Assembly: GCA_964400685.1 (NCBI GenBank)
Contig: CAYNVT010000091.1
Span: forward strand, 1-16,876
Direction of reading: 5' to 3'
DNA: 16,876 nucleotides
Source: DATCTV01 sp964400685
GTDB taxonomy: Bacteria > Desulfobacterota > Desulfomonilia > UBA1062
Shown: in pieces, positions 14,480 through 16,876 of the stretch
Layout: each line of letters opens with the position of its first letter
How positions within the stretch are numbered: position 1 is the stretch's first letter
Translations under genes and position numbers: made by a program
Notes under the pieces: model-generated
The model's database searches: none
Told to the model about the DNA's origin: nothing
What the model saw: the letters and a program-made list of their open reading frames with translations, nothing else

Positions 14480-15460
14480 ATGGATAAGGGAAAATTTGCA
14501 AACGAGCTTAAACCCGGAGACAAGTTCTGGGGTATTTTCATAATAAGCGAGAAGAAGATCGGCACGGCCAAGAACGGCGCATCGTTCGCAAGACTCACGC
14601 TAACGGACAAAACCGGCGAACTGAACAGCTTCATATGGGACAGACCCGTTGAAAAAACCGAGGGCATTGAGACAGGGGATGCGGTTGGTGTTGCCGGCAT
14701 TGCCGAAGCTATTGACAGGGGCAGGCTCAGGGTGAAGCTCGAAAAAATCAAGAAGCTCGAAGACAGCGAGATTGACCTTACCCAGCTTGTACCGGCAAGC
14801 GCCAGGGATGCCGCAGACATGATGGCCGAACTGGAAAGCCTTGTCGCCACCATAGATGACGGCCATATAAAGGCGCTCATCGCCAGGATTCTGAACCGCG
14901 CCGATTTCAGGGAAACCTTCATGAAATCGCCCGCAGCCAAGGGCGTGCACCATAACTTCATCGGCGGGCTGCTGGAACATACGCTGAGCGTAATGAACGC
15001 ATGCAGCTCGCTGTATCCGGCTTTCGCACGCTACGGGCTCCACAGGGACATCATACTTGCTGGCGCACTGCTGCACGACATAGGCAAGATCATCGAATAC
15101 ACGTCGGGCAAGATGATCGACGTGACAGCCGAAGGCAGGCTCATAGGGCACATCTATATCTCGGCCAGGATAACGGATGAAGAGATCGAGGCTATCGAAA
15201 ATTTCCCCAAGGAGCTCAGGCTTCAGCTCATACACCTTATCCTCAGCCACCACGGCCAGCTTGAATTCGGCTCGCCCAAAGTGCCGATGACCAAGGAGGC
15301 CATTTTCCTGCACATGATTGATGACCTGGATGCAAAGCTCGCGGGCCTCAATTCGATAATCGACGCCACGCCCGACAGCGACGCGTTCAGCAGCTTCTCG
15401 AACATATACGGCAGGTATATCTACACCCGGTCCTACACCACATCTGTTGAAGAGGAATAG
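14480..15460 (+). CDS. YhaM-like 3'-5' exoribonuclease (OB-fold plus HD domain)
   Basis: A 326-residue protein with an N-terminal OB-fold nucleic-acid-binding domain (residues 1-95, including FARLTLTDKTGELNSFIWD) and a C-terminal HD phosphohydrolase domain: HHNFIGGLLEHTLSV (H167), GALLHDIGKIIEY (H199-D200), ILSHHGQLEFGSPK (H257-H258) and MIDDLDAKL (D281). This arrangement and the LSHHG...GSPK motif are those of the YhaM/CbfA1 exoribonucleases known from Firmicutes and found widely. ATG at 14480 is chosen because AGGTG at 14466-14470 overlaps the hslU stop and sits 9 bases upstream; a GTG at 14468 is also in frame. It belongs to the hslVU transcription unit. The segment 15314-15427 is repeated at the right edge of the window. 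Confidence 0.92.
   Translation: MDKGKFANELKPGDKFWGIFIISEKKIGTAKNGASFARLTLTDKTGELNSFIWDRPVEKTEGIETGDAVGVAGIAEAIDRGRLRVKLEKIKKLEDSEIDLTQLVPASARDAADMMAELESLVATIDDGHIKALIARILNRADFRETFMKSPAAKGVHHNFIGGLLEHTLSVMNACSSLYPAFARYGLHRDIILAGALLHDIGKIIEYTSGKMIDVTAEGRLIGHIYISARITDEEIEAIENFPKELRLQLIHLILSHHGQLEFGSPKVPMTKEAIFLHMIDDLDAKLAGLNSIIDATPDSDAFSSFSNIYGRYIYTRSYTTSVEEE
15314..15427 (+). repeat. Direct repeat copy A (3' part of the YhaM-like gene)
   Basis: This 114-bp coding stretch recurs in the same orientation at 16763-16876, beyond the fic gene. The copies differ at 11 positions, ten of them in the first 39 bases and only one in the last 75. Eight differences are synonymous third-base changes; three alter the residue (M to L, D to N, L to H). 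The last 54 bases are identical. The start-to-start distance is 1449 bp. Confidence 0.95.
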
Positions 15461-15556
15461 AAACTCATAAAAGCTTCGATGACTTCGAGAGCCTTCAGAA
15501 TGTCATAGTTTCTGCCTCGCATTAAACAACGGGAAAAAACTTACAATAGCGACGCG

Positions 15557-15608
15557 AGTTCTGTCACAAGCATGTCATAAGTTCTGTCGCAAGTTTGTCG
15601 CAAGTTCA
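15557..15608. repeat. Short degenerate tandem repeats next to the fic stop codon
   Basis: Two 23-bp units (15557-15579 and 15580-15602) differ at five positions, and a third begins at 15603. Inside each unit an 11-12-bp element of the form AAGTTCTGTCGC recurs (AAGTTCTGTCGC, AAGTTTGTCGC, AAGTTC). They lie immediately 3' of fic on its strand, in a gap of 145 bp that otherwise shows nothing I can identify, including no convincing hairpin terminator for either converging gene. Their role is unknown. Confidence 0.6.
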
Positions 15609-16655
15609 CCCCCCAAGTGAACCCTCAAGACGATATACGAGTTGATTGGTTGAGCCTTCACCGGCAATCAGTTTTATATCAATCATCTTCTTCAGATCAC
15701 GCTGAAGGCTTCGCCGATTGACTTGAGGGCAGAGCACTACAAAATCCTGAATAGTTAGCTTACCGTTTCGGATAATATATCCAAGCGCTTTTGCTTGACG
15801 GTCATTTAGACCGTGTTTTTTCACCAGCGTATCCCTGCGTATTATCTGCTCGCCTTTATTGCGAACTTCAATCATCTGGGTTTCGAGTCCTGTAACGAAA
15901 TAATCAAGCCAGCTGGTCATATCCATGCCATTTTCACGCACGCTCTGGATTGATCTATAGAAGGCGGGTCGGTTGCGGTCGTAGTATTCACTTATAGTGA
16001 ACAGTCGCTTGAAGTCATATCCGGCTTTGTAAAGACAAAGGGTCGAGAGCAGTCTCGATGCACGACCATTGCCATCCAGAAACGGGTGGATATTAACAAG
16101 CTGGAACTGGGCAATGCCGCTCACAAGCACCGGGTGGATATCATGTTCCACATTAAGCCACTTGACCAATTCAGACATCATTACAGGTACATTGGCGGCT
16201 ATAGGTGGCGTATAGATCACCTGACCGGTCGAGGAGTTGACTACATAATTCTGAATACGTCTGTACTCGCCGGGCGCTGCGCTGCTGCCGCGAACCCCCT
16301 CAACGAGCTTGCGATGAATCTCTCTGATCATACTTTCGCTGAGTGGGTCGCCGATTTCCAGACATTCGGAGACAAACTCGAAAGCAGAGCGATAATTAAG
16401 CAACTCCTGTGTATCCTCAGGGTTAGCCTCAGGCACTTTCTCGCCGTTCCATAAGCGCCATGCCTGATCCAAAGTCAGATGGGTTCCTTCTATATGGGTG
16501 GTATGGTGCGCTTCCAGAATCAAGGCCCTGTTGCCCATCTCCCGCACCCAGTCAGTGGAAAGTTTCGCAGCATCCAGAAAACCCCGCGCACGCTCAATAC
16601 GGGTAATTGCTTCAGTCATGCGGTTGGTAATGGTGAATTTGGGCTTAAATTTCAT
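15606..16655 (-). CDS. fic: Fic-domain protein (class II, putative AMP transferase) with C-terminal winged helix
   Basis: A 349-residue Fic protein. The catalytic loop HPFLDGNGRASR (H190-R201) is a perfect match to HPFx(D/E)GNGRxxR, and an N-terminal inhibitory helix TTHIEG (T52-G57) fits (S/T)xxxE(G/N), making it a self-inhibited class II enzyme. YTPPIAANVPVMM ahead of the loop is the usual substrate-lid region. The C-terminal 80 residues (LNDRQAKALGYIIRNGKLTI, then SLQRDLKKMIDIKLI) look like a winged helix. Such enzymes usually transfer AMP from ATP to a protein hydroxyl; the target here is unknown. No separate antitoxin gene is visible on either side, as expected when the inhibitor is built in. 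ATG at 16655 lacks a clear ribosome-binding site, while TATATT lies about 10 bases upstream, so a leaderless transcript is conceivable. The gene lies between two copies of the neighbouring gene's 3' segment. Confidence 0.95.
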   Translation of the reverse strand: MKFKPKFTITNRMTEAITRIERARGFLDAAKLSTDWVREMGNRALILEAHHTTHIEGTHLTLDQAWRLWNGEKVPEANPEDTQELLNYRSAFEFVSECLEIGDPLSESMIREIHRKLVEGVRGSSAAPGEYRRIQNYVVNSSTGQVIYTPPIAANVPVMMSELVKWLNVEHDIHPVLVSGIAQFQLVNIHPFLDGNGRASRLLSTLCLYKAGYDFKRLFTISEYYDRNRPAFYRSIQSVRENGMDMTSWLDYFVTGLETQMIEVRNKGEQIIRRDTLVKKHGLNDRQAKALGYIIRNGKLTIQDFVVLCPQVNRRSLQRDLKKMIDIKLIAGEGSTNQLVYRLEGSLGG

Positions 16656-16698
16656 GCATTAAATATAACATCTTTCGGTGCTCGCCGCCAAAGACAAA

Positions 16699-16730
16699 GT
16701 CATAAAGCCTCATGCAAAGGCTATATAGTC
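16699..16730. repeat. Imperfect inverted repeat upstream of fic
   Basis: The arms GTCATAAAGCCT and AGGCTATATAGTC flank a 7-base loop; only the inner AGCCT/AGGCT is a perfect stem. There is no T-run directly after it, so it does not read as a terminator. It lies about 45-75 bases before the fic start and could be an operator or an insertion boundary. The rest of the 16656-16762 gap shows nothing recognisable except a run of eight T residues at 16757-16764. Confidence 0.3.
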
Positions 16731-16876
16731 TTGATTCAGCGAAAAGCCGTGATGGATTTTTTTTGATAGACAACCTCGATGCAAAACTAGCGGGTCACAA
16801 CTCGATAATCGACGCCACGCCAGACAGCGACGCGTTCAGCAGCTTCTCGAACATATACGGCAGGTATATCTACACC
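16712..16876 (+). pseudogene. Second, truncated copy of the YhaM-like gene's 3' region (direct repeat copy B)
   Basis: From 16763 to the window edge the sequence repeats 15314-15427 in the same reading frame (LIDNLDAKLAGHNSIIDATP and onward). The frame is open from an ATG at 16712, so a short peptide carrying the C-terminal part of the HD domain could be made, but the OB-fold and all earlier HD motifs are missing. The excess of synonymous changes says that both copies evolved as coding sequence, not as one fresh duplication. It is probably the displaced or imported gene end at a fic insertion. The right boundary is outside the window. Confidence 0.8.

Noticed and set aside
15461..16876. A separate antitoxin gene for fic
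   Set aside because: Neither flank has a suitable small frame; the inhibitory TTHIEG motif is inside Fic itself.

Overview
The window holds an almost complete type I-E (E. coli-type) CRISPR-Cas locus on the minus strand, followed by a plus-strand housekeeping block (xerC/D-type recombinase, a membrane TPR gene, hslV, hslU, a YhaM-like OB/HD exoribonuclease) and a minus-strand fic gene. The organism is most likely a moderately GC-rich Gram-negative bacterium. The recombinase-hslV-hslU order and the OB/HD nuclease would suit a Desulfobacterota-type (delta-proteobacterial) genome, but that is inference; nothing in the window fixes the taxon.

Layout of the CRISPR region, read in the direction of transcription (right to left): a DEDDh exonuclease (10717-10187), a 46-codon remnant of a different cas3 (10190-10050), an intact cas3 (10023-7411), cse1, cse2, cas7e, cas5e, cas6e, a BRO-N/DinD-like gene, cas1, cas2, a short AT-rich leader and a CRISPR array that runs off the left edge (four full repeats plus one partial, 32-nt spacers). 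Most junctions overlap or are separated by a few bases, so the series looks like one operon starting in the divergent intergenic region 10718-10958. The expected I-E set is present with its key residues: Cas3 HD nuclease and helicase, the Cascade subunits Cse1, Cse2, Cas7e, Cas5e and Cas6e, and the Cas1-Cas2 integrase.

Three things make the locus unusual. First, the remnant before cas3 encodes a recognisable Cas3 N-terminus (YWGK, then YHCLDVAAVG), yet the intact Cas3 next to it has its own, different N-terminal HD region. The remnant starts in an ATGA overlap with the exonuclease stop. An earlier exonuclease-cas3 operon therefore seems to have had its interference genes replaced. Second, a BRO-N/DinD-like gene sits between cas6e and cas1, with ribosome-binding signals interlocked with its neighbours. 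Third, cas1 and cas2 look clearly richer in GC than cas3-cas6e, which fits a mosaic locus.

On the right, fic lies between two copies of a 114-bp segment from the 3' part of the OB/HD exoribonuclease gene. The second copy runs off the window edge. The copies differ mostly at synonymous positions in their first half and are nearly identical in the second, which points to insertion or recombination at the end of this gene.
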